From Pleurodeles waltl (taxonomy: Eukaryota > Chordata > Amphibia > Caudata > Salamandridae): a DNA stretch of 64,000 nucleotides. The notes beneath the pieces were generated by a model that made no database searches, was not told where the DNA came from, and saw only the letters and a program-made list of their open reading frames with translations. This document shows, piece by piece, positions 20,126-32,300 of the stretch (the first letter of the stretch is position 1; each line of letters opens with the position of its first letter). The position numbers and the translations under genes are program-made. The stretch covers positions 30,346,238 through 30,410,237 of the forward strand of contig NC_090447.1 of NCBI RefSeq assembly GCF_031143425.1. The letters run 5' to 3'.

Positions 20126-21224
20126 GTCTTTTATTTCACCAAATTTATAGTCAATAGGTCACTTTTATTCCACAAAGTTTGTAATCAATAGGTGACTTTA
20201 ATTCCCGGAATACTCTTCACCTGCCTTTCCCCTTCCAATCGAGTCCCACGGACTGCGTCCAATCCGTGCGTGACCCTTCTCTCCAACCAACCTATCCCAG
20301 CGCGGCTCCTAGTGACGTCACACTCACACCCACTGCGGCTGACAAAGCCTCGCGGCTAGTCCTCCTTCACTCAGTTCCTCCCGTAACAACTTTTTGCATG
20401 TATCGCGAGCTACCAAAAACTAAAACAGATCTGTCGGTTTACTACAGGAAGGGTAACACAATCGCTTCAGGACCTTAGGGACTTTTCACTAACCTCGGCC
20501 ACTATTCGATCTCTTTCACCAGCCTCGGCCGCTATTCGGTCTTTCTCAGTCCCCACATTCGCAAGCAAATCTGACCCGCAGACCTACTCCAACTTGTCAA
20601 TGATCTGTTCTAGTGCACTTAGAATCTTGTCAAAGCCCGAAGTCGAAGTTCCTATCACTCCCTAACACACGTACCCACTCGTTGACCACGCCCGATCAAC
20701 CTACTAAACCGCCCAGACCACAACATGGATCAACATACTCCGGAGTCTCTTGACCTCGCAGGGCCCGCCTCAATAACAACAACCACGTGGACCTCTTTAT
20801 GCACAAAGCGCCAGACACATATGAAGTTCGACGACTTCCCTACTCTCACACTCGGAGCCGCACCTCCGCTATCTCTATGAAGTTCGACGACTTCTCTACT
20901 TCTACACTCGGAGTCGCACCTCCGCTATCCTTAAAAGAAAACCCTCGCAACCTTTTCACACACTCTGCGGCAATAAGCTGTGCAAGCGCAAAACCCTAAC
21001 TTCACTCATACCATCACTAGTACCGCCAATGCTGTTTCCACATCTCCTTTCTCTCCATACGCAAGCTTCGAGATCCCGGGAAAGTCGCGGTGGACCTAGC
21101 CCATCATCATCTTGTCAATTATTTTCATCCAAGAAAATCTAATTCAACTTCTCGAATGAGGCCTCAAAATGCGTAACCGCTAATCCAACACCATGTACTT
21201 TAATAGTACAGGGTCCCAAAAGAC
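20126..21224 (-). other. Long 5' leader with two tandem duplications
   Basis: About 1.1 kb between primer site and gag, with no long open frame. It contains a 34-bp duplication at 20,129-20,162/20,163-20,196 (shared AATAGGT(C/G)AC) just upstream of gag, and a 56-bp duplication at 20,821-20,876/20,877-20,932 (shared ATGAAGTTCGACGACTTC). A leader of this kind would normally hold the packaging signal and splice donor; neither can be pinpointed here. Confidence 0.6.
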
Positions 21225-21226
21225 GA

Positions 21227-21244
21227 AACCGTCCTCTGCTACCA
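21227..21244 (-). promoter_or_regulatory. Primer binding site matching initiator tRNA-Met
   Basis: The minus strand reads TGGTAGCAGAGGACGGTT, 5 nt downstream of the 5' LTR end. It is complementary to the 3' end of vertebrate initiator methionine tRNA with one mismatch (C for T at position 14). The TGG start is at the expected place for a retroviral primer site. Confidence 0.85.
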
Positions 21245-21502
21245 TCTACTGATAGAGCGGTCCGTACTAATAATTTACCTGTGTTCGGACGCTCTTTAGG
21301 CCGATGAATCTTTTGACTTTGTGGGAACACTCTGTACTCTTAATCGATCAATCGCACCAGATCAATAATCAATAACGAACATAAGCAACACCTTGAACGA
21401 CATAACACTTTACAATCAATCCAGAATACATTTCGGCGAACCCTGACCTTTCAGTCAGGAATAACCACACCAGTTTATTGCAAAGTTAGTGGATTTATTT
21501 CC

Positions 21503-21688
21503 CTATATTAACAAAGCTAGCACAATATAAATGTGTCTCAACACCAAATGATAAACATAAATGAACATTAATAGCTGTCCATAACGTCGAAACAAGTGTA
21601 ATCTATGTAGCATTTGAATCACAAGACATTCGATAATGGCAATGCAAAGCACTAATACGATAATCTGCAATGGGCTAATTGCATACAT
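21503..21688 (-). CDS. Small hydrophobic ORF in the LTR R region (5' LTR copy), hypothetical
   Basis: Same 61-codon frame and protein as 9,238-9,423. In this copy it would lie near the 5' end of viral RNA, well upstream of gag, so its ATG could act as an upstream ORF affecting gag translation. No known family is recognised. Confidence 0.25.
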   Translation of the reverse strand: MYAISPLQIIVLVLCIAIIECLVIQMLHRLHLFRRYGQLLMFIYVYHLVLRHIYIVLALLI

Positions 21689-22213
21689 TTAGTCAGCATA
21701 ACAAGACCTCAAATTGCATCGTGCGGCATATGGAATCCTCATCTAACCTCAAATTAGCATCAGCATGTGGGACTTCATGCAAAAACAATTTAACAACATC
21801 AATTTAGAAAACTCCTAGCTAGGGTCCTTATCAAAATCAGCAGTTGGTTACCTAAAAGAAACACAATGCAATTTTACAATTTCCTTTCATAATTACCAAT
21901 TCCGATCAGCAATCAATGAAGTCTTCGTCTCACAGGTATCGTTTTCTCGATCAGCATAGGGCCGGGACGAAAAGGGCAAAGGTGAACGGGGCAATTGCCT
22001 CACGGCGGCAAGATAAGATTACTACTTCATGCAAAGGGGCAAATCAAAGTTAAAGTCTCTAGGGCAAGAATCATCAAGGTCTCTTTCTCTCGATTAGAGA
22101 AAGACTCAAAGTCTCTCAAAATGGCGTCGCAGCAAAATGGGTCATAGTAGCTACGAAGTCAAAATGGCGGGATGTCCGAAGATAGAGAGAGCTTTCCTCT
22201 CGTGCACCTGGGT

Positions 22214-22220
22214 TTTTATA
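22214..22220 (-). promoter_or_regulatory. TATA box, 5' LTR (proviral promoter)
   Basis: TATAAAA on the minus strand, with CCAAT-type words about 40-70 bp upstream. It is the likely core promoter of the provirus, with initiation expected around 22,185-22,190. Confidence 0.65.
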
Positions 22221-22824
22221 GACAACAGTTCAAGTCCAGTAGGGTCTCCATTGGAGGGTTCATAGGTTAGCTTCAAATTGACCAATCAAAAACGACAGTT
22301 CTCAAGCTTTTACTTAAGCATACATTATCCTTGGAGATGGGTACGTAATTTGCAACATTGTCTCCCGATTAGCTTACTCTCAGAGCCTCCATTGTCCGCA
22401 CCTGCAAGTCGACCTTGAATTAAAGAGAAAATATGCCAGGCTGGCACTAACTTTAAGATAAGCATGTGAACAGTTTCTGTGGAAAAATACAGCTTCAAGC
22501 AGAAATACACGTTTAATAGCACAGTGGAAAAATACGAACATCTAAACCGTGAGACCAGGCAGCTAGGCCAAAGCCTCCGCTAAAGTAATGCTAAGCTAAA
22601 ACATTTCAAACAAGCAAATCGTAGCACACGTTTATGATTATGTCGGATTAGCGCAATTCTAATACACCACGTTATATAAAGCACGCGTATAAATGATGGC
22701 AAACTACTCTGAGGGCACATTTTGTCCCCGTACAATCTTTATTAGTTCGGTTAATATCACACATGATTGTTTCACACTACGTTTATGCGTTAATAAATCA
22801 AAACCTTCATTTTCTGCTTCATCA

Positions 22825-23689
22825 ATACCTATCAGTTATCTTTAAACACAGCGCCACCCACCAAAGTCTGCGCCAGTTGCAGCTGCACCGGTCGCACCGC
22901 GCTTAAGCCGGCCCTGAGTGAATGTGTGAGAGGTGGAAGCGGAGGGGACTGGAGAGCGAGGGAGTTAGAGGGAGACTTTGGGAGACTGGAGCACGAGCTG
23001 CTGTGAGAGAGCTGGAAGGGCCAACGAGCATGGAGTTCGTCCAAAGAAAATGTCAAATATTTAATTGAGCTCATTACCGTAATTTCTATAAACGCTCATA
23101 ATTCCAACATCCTCTGGCGCGTCCAAATTCGGGAGGAGGCCGAGCCAGGATTAATTCAAGTGAATGCAAGCGGTGCGTGGAGGGAGCTGTGGGGGAGCCA
23201 GGATCCCCCAGTCCTAGCCAGTACCTGCCTTTCACCTAGAGGGGACCCCACTCCTTGGCCACCCTGAGGCTTGTAGCAGGAGCCGCTGTCTGCGCGCATC
23301 ACGTGGTGAGCAACCCCCCTGGGGGCGGCTGAACCCCAGATCCGTCCCAGCTGTTCCAGCCCCCCGTGGGATGCTGCTGGCCGGACCTGCGAGAAGAGTC
23401 AATCCTGGGCTGCTCTGAGCCCGGAGATCCTGCCTCCTGTCACAACAAGCCTGTTACATCTACCTTCTTCCCAGCTGTGCGGCTCCTACCCCGGCCAGTG
23501 ATGCGTTTCTCTGCCCTCATTTGCGGTTTGTTACACAGGGCATCATTGGCATGGTCTCCCCTAGCTTCTTGACCCGAGACCTCCCAAGTTCTTGACCTAT
23601 TTTTGCTGCCTTTGGGGATCTTGGCTCTTCGCCACTGCTGGCCAGTGCTAAGGTGCAGCTGCTCTGTCCTCTAACATGTAACATTGGCT
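22825..23689. other. Spacer upstream of the provirus, no recognised gene
   Basis: Moderately GC-rich sequence with no convincing exon. Short open frames occur on both strands. I see no tandem or inverted repeat of note. Confidence 0.5.
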
Positions 23690-23941
23690 TCTCCACAATT
23701 GGCACATTTGATTTACCACTAAGTCCCTAGTAAAGTGCACTGGAGGTGCCAGGGCCTGTACATCAAATGCTACTAGTGAGCCTGCAGCACTGGTTGTGCC
23801 ACCCACACGAGTCGCCCTGTACACATGGCTCAGACCTGCCACTGCAGTGTGTGTGTGTGCAGTCTGGCACTGCCAATTCAACCTGGCACCAGGCCTAAAC
23901 CTTCCGTTTTACTGCATATAAGTTACTCCTAAGGTAGACAG
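23690..23941 (-). repeat. Dispersed repeat copy A, inverted relative to 885-1125
   Basis: The reverse complement of this interval aligns with 885-1125. Shared blocks include the CTTTACTAGGGACTT region, the GTGGGTGGCACAA region, a TGCACACACA tract and the TTATATG segment. It is non-coding. Confidence 0.6.
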
Positions 23942-24049
23942 GGTAGATAAAACATTCCATAGGCACTTTCCAGTTTAACATGTCCAGACACTGATAAACT
24001 GCTGATTTGGTTTCTCACTATTGGAAGGCCTATCTCTCCCAGTGGTAGA

Positions 24050-24480
24050 AGTGTAGCGGCAGATTCAGCCAATGGCAGAAGTGTAGCGGCAGATACAGTC
24101 AATGGCAGAAGTTGTGCGGCAGATACAGCCAATGGCAGAAGTTGTGCGGCAGATACAGCCAATGGCAGAAGTGTAGCGACAGATGCAGCCAACGGCAGAA
24201 GTGTAGCTGCAGATACAGCCAACGGCAGAAGTGTAGCGGCAGATGCAGTCAATGGCAGAAGTGTAGCATCAGATGCAGCCAATGGCAGAAGTGTAGCGGC
24301 AGATACAGCCAATGACAGAAGTGTAGCGGCAGATACAGCCAATGGCAGAAGTGTAGTGGCAGATACAGCCAATGACAGAAGTGTAGCGGCAGACACAGCC
24401 AATGGCAGATGTGAAGCAGCAGATACAGCCAATGGCAGAAGTGAAGCAGCAGATACAGCCAATAGTAAAAGTGTAGAAGC
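24050..24480. repeat. 30-bp minisatellite, about 14 copies
   Basis: Head-to-tail 30-bp units (for example 24,151-24,180) with shared word CAGCCAATGGCAGAAGTG. Being a multiple of three it leaves open frames on both strands (minus-strand period TLLPLAVSAA). Low-complexity composition and the absence of flanking coding features argue against a gene. Each unit contains CCAAT, so the array is a cluster of CCAAT words by sequence. Confidence 0.9.
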
Positions 24481-27451
24481 CAATGGCAGAAAAGAAAGCA
24501 GCAGACAGGAAAGCTCAAGCAGGGTTCACAGATAGACCCATACCATAGCACCTGAGTAATAGCAGCAGCAAAGCACACACCAACAACACCTACGCTTCAT
24601 GTTGCAACAAAAGGAACAGGGACGTTTAAAGGGTGTTTGGTATATGGTAACCTTAACAATGATTACATAGGGCCACTAAGGGCAAGAAACTAAAGTGTTT
24701 TCTCATAGACACAGGATGGGAAAAAGTCCTTTAATACGTCAGCCCCATTCAGCCCACACACCGTCACTCACGCCACACCAGAACTCAAAGTAGATTGGTG
24801 GCAAACCGTGGCAGCTCCAGCCACTCTGACTGGTTGTGTTTAAGTAGAAAGTCACTTCCTCAGCCTACCCAAGGTCTGGAAGATGTTCATTAACGAAAAG
24901 CAAAGAAGTTAGCTATCCCAACACAAACCAATGCTGCCTTGCCCTTACAATGTTATTGAGCATGTAATGTGAACACCACTCAAAGAGCCATGTGACTGAG
25001 AGCACAACTACTGATCATGGGAGCAGGTTCTACCCATTCTCATGACAAATAGTTGGAGGACCTTTTCAAGTAATGTCTATGGCAGACGTTTCTCTGCTGA
25101 GCTAAGAGGTCTCCAACTTTTCTCGCTTACGAATGCCAAGATGGAATCGAGGCATAGGTACCATTGCAGACCAGACGAGCTGCGCATCTTGGCACGACAT
25201 ATGAGTAGGGCTCCCGGTTTTATGGTATTTATTTTTTAACATTTCCCTCTGTATTTATACATATTTATTTTTGGCCATTTTAGTGGTATTTATCCATATT
25301 CATTTTGATTAATAAATTGTTATATTTCCACATTTATTTAACTAATAAACATGCGCTCATACTATGATGCCTGTCACATTTTAGCAAATGAAGCAGCAAT
25401 TATAGCAAACCTGCAGCCATAGGTAAATGTCAGCATTGTACTACAAATATTTGTAACATATGCCTTTATTTAGGGAAATGTCACCGGTCTTTAATTCCCA
25501 TGCTGTCTATCTGCTCAGATGTTGTCCTGGAATTCACTAAAGGCTGCAGGGAGGATTACTCACAAGAAGCACAATTTTCAGTATTTTTCTGCTTTAAAAA
25601 AATATATACAGGGAGGAAAGATATTGTTTCTGTCCGTATTTATCCGTAAAAATGAGAAAAAACGGAAAGCTGGGAGCCTTACATATGAGTACACACTTGT
25701 GCCCACTTCAGGATGGCAGACACATCATTGCATGAGATAATCTTATTTCACCCATGCAATCCTTTGTCTGTGTTTGCGACACAACAGCATCCGCCCATGG
25801 CAAGCCTGTGAGCTGCAGGGGGGTGATTTCCAAGCATCTTTACCCTCACAGCTGAGAAAAACCCCACAACGCCATTGACGTAATGGGAGGAAGTGAAATG
25901 AGAACAAGTGGGGTTTTTGGGGATTGTTTCTTCACTAACACGCAGTAGAAACACATTTCTGGTTATTAGGTGTGGTTTCTTCCTAAAGTTACACCCATCC
26001 TCCTCTGGCAGCTGCACTTAGCTTTATCTAAAAGTTATAGGGACATATTTTCCAAAAATTGCTTTCTTGAGAGAGTAATAACCAAGGCCAGATGGGATCC
26101 AGATGTAAAGAAAACCATGCGAGAGTGGCATAAGGGCAGCTCTATAAGGCACGGAGAGGGGACGGGCGGAGTGAGGGATGGCGCTTTCCAGAGGGAGCAC
26201 TGAGGCAGCACCACTCTGAGGCCTAGAGACTCATGCACCTTCATCCATATCTTTATTGATGCTTCCTGTGAGTGCTGTACTAGGCAGATTCCAACTAGGG
26301 CTCTGCAGGGTTTCAGGTATTTACTTCTACACCTCCACAAGTTGTGGAAAGGTCTATGCAAACTTTATGGAGCTTTAAGAAATGTGCACTTTGTTCAAGA
26401 ATGTGGGTGTGAATTTGTCCTGAGCAGGTGGGGTCTGCTCTGTTTATCCTTCTCAACGCTTGGTCCATCGAATCCATTCAGGGTAATTCAATGGGCTCCG
26501 ACCCGAGTGGGACGAGCCCCTGGCACCTACAGAGCCGACGGAACTGAACGAGGGGTCATAGGATGGTGAATGATAAGATGCTATCGTCATAGAGATGGCC
26601 TTGAAAACCACCAGGAGGACTTCGAAGTCTTCATGTGAGAGCATCTTGCATATGGACTATTTGATTTGGGTGAATTTAATGTAGGGATGTGTGACATTGT
26701 GGTAGTTTGTTTGGTGTTGTTAATTTGTTGTTTGTTATTCATGGCTTCTATAGGAAGCCTCTAACATTTACAATAAAATCTCCATCTGGTAACTCACTGC
26801 TATGACGCAGCAACAGTTGATAACAAAACTGCTTACCCGCTGTGGCGCAGTCACAAAGGTCTTCCAGATCAGGCTGACAGGGCTCTCCGAGAGGCGGTCA
26901 GTACAGCTCTGCTTGTCTGCTTTGACTGAAAGAAGAAAACACAGCCTAGGTTCCTGCCAGTGACTCAGCCACGCACAGAGCTGGGTATCGCAGGTCTTTA
27001 TTAGTTGGCATGCAAACGTGAACTCAACATTCTAAACCTGCATTCACTTCACCACACTCTAAAACTTACGTCACAGTTCTACGGAGTCCATCAGGAGCCA
27101 AGAAAGCTCTGTCATTCATAACTCACACAACATTACACATACCACTTGCAAGGGGTAGATCATTTTGGGGGCCATGGATAACATAAAATTACAGATGGGT
27201 AGGCACTGGCCAGTTTTGACTGCTGATGTGAGAGCTCTGTGTGCTATTGTCAGGGTGTTTAGTGCTCTTAAAATGCCCTGGGTTTGAGTTTTGTGATGTT
27301 TTGTCACCACTATTGCTGCTGAATGCCCAACCTGTGCATGCTCACAGCATGACTGCGCTTCAAGGGATGGGTGGGGCACCGGAAGAACAACGCCATCTCT
27401 GTGCACAAAACGTGAGTGACCAAGGCCAAATGCGATTAATGCAAGAAGACC
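24481..27451. other. About 3 kb without a recognisable gene
   Basis: Mostly unique-looking sequence. It includes an AT-rich stretch at 25,220-25,330 with repeated TATTTAT words. Near 26,770 there is an AATAAA on the plus strand. Open frames are under 110 codons and show no family I recognise. Confidence 0.5.
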
Positions 27452-27944
27452 AAGGGCCAGATTTACAATGTTTTGGCGCAGGGCAGCACCGCAAGCCTTC
27501 CCCCTGTGCTGCCCTGCGTCAAAAAACAAAAGGGCAGGAATGCACTGTATCTACGAGATACATCCTTCTGTCCATTCCTGTCCTGTACGAGGGTGCCTGC
27601 GTTGCGGTGATGATTGTTTTTGTGCAGGAAGGGGCACCCTACTGCCCAAAAACAATCCCAAGAGGTGTTTTCTTGCTCTTGCAGCACACATAGAAAGAGG
27701 AAAAACCAGGGAGAAATAAAGATATTTCTCCCGTTGTGCCACTTCTACGCCACCCATTGGGTGGCGTCGGGTTTTGACACATTCCCTGGTTTAGGAAACC
27801 TTGCAAATCTGGGAATGCGTCAAAATCCATGGGTGCTGCATGGGAGCACCAACACAACACCCATGGAACGCCTCCTTGACGTAAAGTAAAGTAACGCAGT
27901 GACTGCCACTGTTTTGCCTTACTCCATATCTACAAGGCCATGTA
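27452..27944. mobile_element. MITE-like element, inverted relative of 3,019-3,665
   Basis: The reverse complement of about 27,600-27,745 aligns with 3,330-3,490. It shares GGGAGAAATATCTTTATT, the AAGAGGAAAA region, a GATTGTTTTTG block and the CAGGCACC end. The left end GGGCCAGATTTACAATG is consistent with a TIR. The right end is degenerate (near CCATATCTACAAGGCC). No coding capacity. Confidence 0.45.
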
Positions 27945-28715
27945 AAGCCATGCAAAGTTGCTTTGTGTGGCGTTGTAGCTATGGGTCAGCAGCTTGTGCG
28001 TACAATGTGTCAAAAAAAGTGAAGCATCGGCGGTGCAGGCCGCTTGTGACTCTGGGCCCAATTGTGTTTTTGTAATGTCATGCACCTCAGAGCCACAAAC
28101 TCCACTCATTCCACTGTTCTCCTGCATGCTACAGACTCTCCCCCTTTGATCCTGTGTGGGCAGAACGGTGAAGCCATCCATCTGTAACCACTGGAGAGTG
28201 CCGCTGTCCCTAGCAGCACTGGGCTTGTCCACTGAAGGCCCTGGCACGGGTGTACGACTCATCTTCATCGATGGTGAATGTTCTACTGCTTCTTCGCTGC
28301 AGAGGTACAAGCGGGGGGACTTTGTTTTATCGCTGTCGGTGTCAAAGGAGCACCCATTACATCTCCATCCCTCTGCCCAGCACACGCAGAAACCCACGAT
28401 ACTCAAGGAGGGCACACCCGCTGGGATTTAAAATTTATAAAAAACAGTCACTGGCAAAGTCCACTGGGTTGGCTGCTGTAGTGTGCGTGGAGGAAGAGAG
28501 TATGTCGAAGTGCATGTGGTCTTACGCAATATGTTAAGATGTTACAGAAAATAGGTTACCCCTTAGGGCCATGGTCTGGTTCAAGGACATTTTTTGTGGT
28601 TTGTTTTTTTGTGGTTTGTTTCATGGTAGCTTCCCACAAACCTTTCCCTTTAACCCTAAGAGAGTTCAGCATTATTGGAATACTCCACAGCTACCTGTGG
28701 GGCTGAACGTGGCCA
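27945..28715. other. Spacer without a recognised gene
   Basis: Short overlapping open frames only (up to 161 codons on the minus strand, 28,415-27,930). They have no recognisable domain and run into neighbouring repeat sequence. Confidence 0.45.
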
Positions 28716-29090
28716 TCTACGGTGGTCTCAAACATTTCCATCCTCTCTGAAGTTCATACCATCTGCATAGACCACTGGAAGTCAATAACTGGATCACCAG
28801 ATAAAGCTTCTGCCATCTGCACATATCTACTGGAGATCAATAACTGGGTTATTCAAGGATGCAGCCACCCTCTCATGATGCTACGAACATGTACTAAAGA
28901 TGCTTGACTTCTGAGAATTACTAGCATGCTGCCTCAAAGATGATTCTGCCCTCCCCACACCTCCTCTGAATATTAATAACTTATTGCCTCAAAGATGATT
29001 CTACCCTTTTCAGGTCTCCTCTGAATATTAATAACTCACCAACTCAAACATGATTCGGCCCTCCACAGATACCATCTGTAGGCCAATGAA
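28716..29090. repeat. Degenerate ~55-bp tandem repeat, about 6 copies
   Basis: Diverged head-to-tail copies sharing CTCAAAGATGATTCT, CCTCTGAATATTAATAAC and, in earlier copies, CATCTGCA and ATCAATAACTGG. It directly precedes the larger 52-bp array region. Confidence 0.6.
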
Positions 29091-29399
29091 TCAATTTCAT
29101 CTTTATTTGGTTTACAATAGAAAACTATAAAAGCATTACGAACTTCCTACATACGCCAGTTACATAAAAGAAAATAAAGATTAAACTATACAATGAACTT
29201 GTCCAATCTATGCACTTACCAGTCTTCATATCAGCAAATAAAAGACAGCTCGCAAAAGTTCATTATCTAAATACCCCAAAGACAATACTGCCCCCTCCAG
29301 GTGCCAACTAGAGGTCACTATGTAAATGCTTGAACGATGTCTGTGTCCTCCTAAGGGACAGCAAGAACTTGTGTGGCTAATTTGAAGCACATTGTTGAA

Positions 29400-32300
29400 T
29401 CCCAGGATGCCTGGACATTCCCGAGTCTCTGTGTGGATACACATTTTTGAGTCCTGGGGTTGATGAACATTCCTGAGTCTCAGTATGGGTACAAGTTGTT
29501 GAGGCCCAGGATGGATGGACATTCCTGAGCTTAGTATGGAGGCACATCGTTGAGGCTCAGGATGGATTGAGATTCCTGAGCTCAGTGTGGATACATATTG
29601 TTGAGGTCCAGGATTGATGGACATTCCTGAGTCTCAGTATGGATAAACATTGTTGAAGCCATGGATACACATTGTTGAAGCTCAGGATTTATGGACATTC
29701 CTGACTCTCCATAAGAATACTATTTGTTGAGGCTGAGGATGGATGGACATTCCTGAGTCTCAGTATGGATACACATTGTTGAGGCTGAGGATTGATGGAC
29801 ATTCCTGAGTCTCAGTATGGATACACATTGTTGAGGCCCAGGATCGATGGACATTCCGGAGGCTCAGTACGGATACACATTGTTGAAGCTCGGAATGAAT
29901 GGACAGTCCTGCGTCTCAAAATGGATACACATTGTCGAGGCTCAGGATTGATGGACATTCCCGACTCTCCATAAGAATACTATTTGTTGAGGCTGAGGAT
30001 TGATGGACACTCCTAAGTCTCAGTACGGATACACATTGTTGAAGCTCAGAATGAATGGACAGTCCTGCGTCTCAAAATGGATACACATTGTTGAGGCCCA
30101 GGATCGATGGACATTCCTGAGTCTCAGTATGGATACACATTGTTGATGCTCAGGATCGATGGACATTCCCAACTCTCCATAAGAATACTATTTGTTAAGG
30201 CCAAAGATTGATGGACATTCCTGAGTCTCTGTATGGAGATACATTATTGAGATCCAGGACAAATGGACAGTCCTGAGGCTCAGTATAGATACACATTGTT
30301 GAGGCTCAGGATGAATGGACAGCCATGAGTCTCAGTATGGACACATATTGTTGAGGCCCAGGACTGATGGACATTCCCGACTCTCCGTAAGGATACTATT
30401 TGTTGAGGCCGAGGATCGATGAACACTCCTGAGTCTCAGTATGGATACACGCTGTTGAGGCCCATGATGGATGGACATTCCTGAGTCGCAGTATGGATAC
30501 ACATTGTTGAGGCTCAGGATGGATTGACATTCCTGAGTCTTAGTATGTATACTCATTGTTGAGGCCCAGGGTTGATGGACATGCCTGAGTCTCAGTGTAG
30601 CCACACGTTGTTGAGACCCAGGATGAATGGACATTCCTGAGTCTCACTATGGATACACATTGTTGAGGCTGAGGACTGATGGTCATTCCTGAGACTCAAT
30701 CTGGATATACATTGTTCAGGCTCAGGATGAATTGACAATCCTGAGGCTCAGTATGGATACACATTGTTGAGGCAGAGGATTGATGGACATTCCTGAGTCT
30801 CAGTATGGATACACATTGTTGACGCTCAGGATTGATGGGCATTCCTGACTCTCCGTAAGGATACTAATTGTTGAGGCTGAGGATTGAGGGACATCCCTGG
30901 GTCTCAGTATTGAGACACATTATTGAGGTCCAGGATGAATGAACAGTCCTGAGTCTCAGTTTAGAAACACATTGTTGAGGTTCAGGATGAGTGGACAATC
31001 CTGAGTCTCAGTATTGATACACATTGTTGAGGCCCAGGATGGGTGGACATTCCTGAGTCTCCATGGGCATACACATTGTTGAGGCCCAGGGCCCATGGAA
31101 TTTCCTGAGTCTCAGTATGGATACACATTGTTGAGACCCCAGATGGATGGACATTCCTGAGTCTCAGTATGGATGGACATTGTTGGGGGTCATGATGGAT
31201 GGACATTCCTGAGTTTCAATATGGATACACACTGGTGAGGCTCAGGATCGATCGACATTCCTGACTCTCCATGAGTATACCATTTGCTGAGGTGCAATAT
31301 GAGTACACATTTTTTAGGCCCGGGATTGATGGGAATTCCTGAGTCTCAGTATGGGTACTCATTGTTGAGGCCCAGGATGGATGGACATTCCTGAGTATCA
31401 GTATGGATACACCTTGTTGAGGCTCAGGATGGACGGATATTCCTGAGTCTCAGTATGTATACTCATTGTTGAGGCCCAGGATTGATGGACATTTCTGAGT
31501 CTCAGTATGGATACCAATGTTGAGGACCAGGATGGATGAACATTCCTGAGTTTCAGTATGGATACCGTTGTTGAGGCCCAGGATGGATGGACATTCCTGA
31601 GCTCAGTATGGGTACACATTGTTGAGGCTCAAGATGGATGGACATTCCTGAGTCTCAGTATGGATACACATTGTTGAGGCTGAGGATTGATGGACATTCC
31701 TGAGTCTCAGTATGAATACATGCTCTTGAGGCCCAGGATGGATGGACATTCCTGAGTCTCAGTATGTGTACACATTATTGAGGTCCAGGATGGATGGACA
31801 TTCCTGAGTTCAGTATGGGTACACATTGTTGAGGCCCAGGATGGATGGACATTCCTGAGTCGCGGTATGGATACACATTGTTGAGGCTCAGGATGGATTG
31901 ACATTCCTGAGTCTTAGTATGTATACTCATTGTTGAGGCCCAGGGTTGATGGACATGCCTGAGTCTCAGTGTAGCCACACGTTGTTGAGACCCAGGATGG
32001 ATGGACATTCCTGAGTCTCACTATGGATACACATTGTTGAGGCTGAGGACTGATGGTCATTCCTGAGACTCAATCTGGATATACATTGTTCAGGCTCAGG
32101 ATGAATTGACAATCCTGAGGCTCAGTATGGATACACATTGTTGAGGCAGAGGATTGATGGACATTCCTGAGTCTCAGTATGGATACACATTGTTGACGCT
32201 CAGGATTGATGGGCATTCCTGACTCTCCGTAAGGATACTAATTGTTGAGGCTGAGGATTGAGGGACATCCCTGGGTCTCAGTATTGAGACACATTATTGA

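Larger units (their letters stand above)
8985..22824 (-). mobile_element. Endogenous retrovirus, class I (gamma/epsilon-like), near full length
   Basis: A 13.8 kb provirus on the minus strand. In transcription order it has a 5' LTR (22,824-21,250), primer binding site, long leader, gag, protease, reverse transcriptase, RNase H, integrase, env, polypurine tract and a 3' LTR (10,558-8,985). The LTRs differ at about 16 positions over 1,575 bp (about 1%), so the insertion is young relative to the decayed LINE nearby. Class-I features are a single Cys-Cys-His-Cys knuckle in nucleocapsid, YIDD in RT, a CXXC motif in SU and a Cys-Cys motif in TM. Pol and env are open, while gag has one register change and one in-frame TGA. 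The element is longer than typical simple retroviruses owing to large LTRs, a 1.1 kb leader, an enlarged gag and an acidic Pol tail. Confidence 0.95.
21250..22824 (-). repeat. 5' LTR of the endogenous retrovirus
   Basis: A 1,575-bp LTR, about 99% identical to 8,985-10,558 (about 15 substitutions and a 1-bp indel in a T-run at the TATA region). It would act as the proviral promoter. It ends TG...CA on the minus strand. Confidence 0.95.

Noticed and set aside
23929..24483. 184-codon minus-strand frame over the 30-bp repeat
   Set aside because: Ten-residue repeats of Leu/Ala/Ser from a 30-bp unit; the other strand is open too, and no start context or domain is seen.
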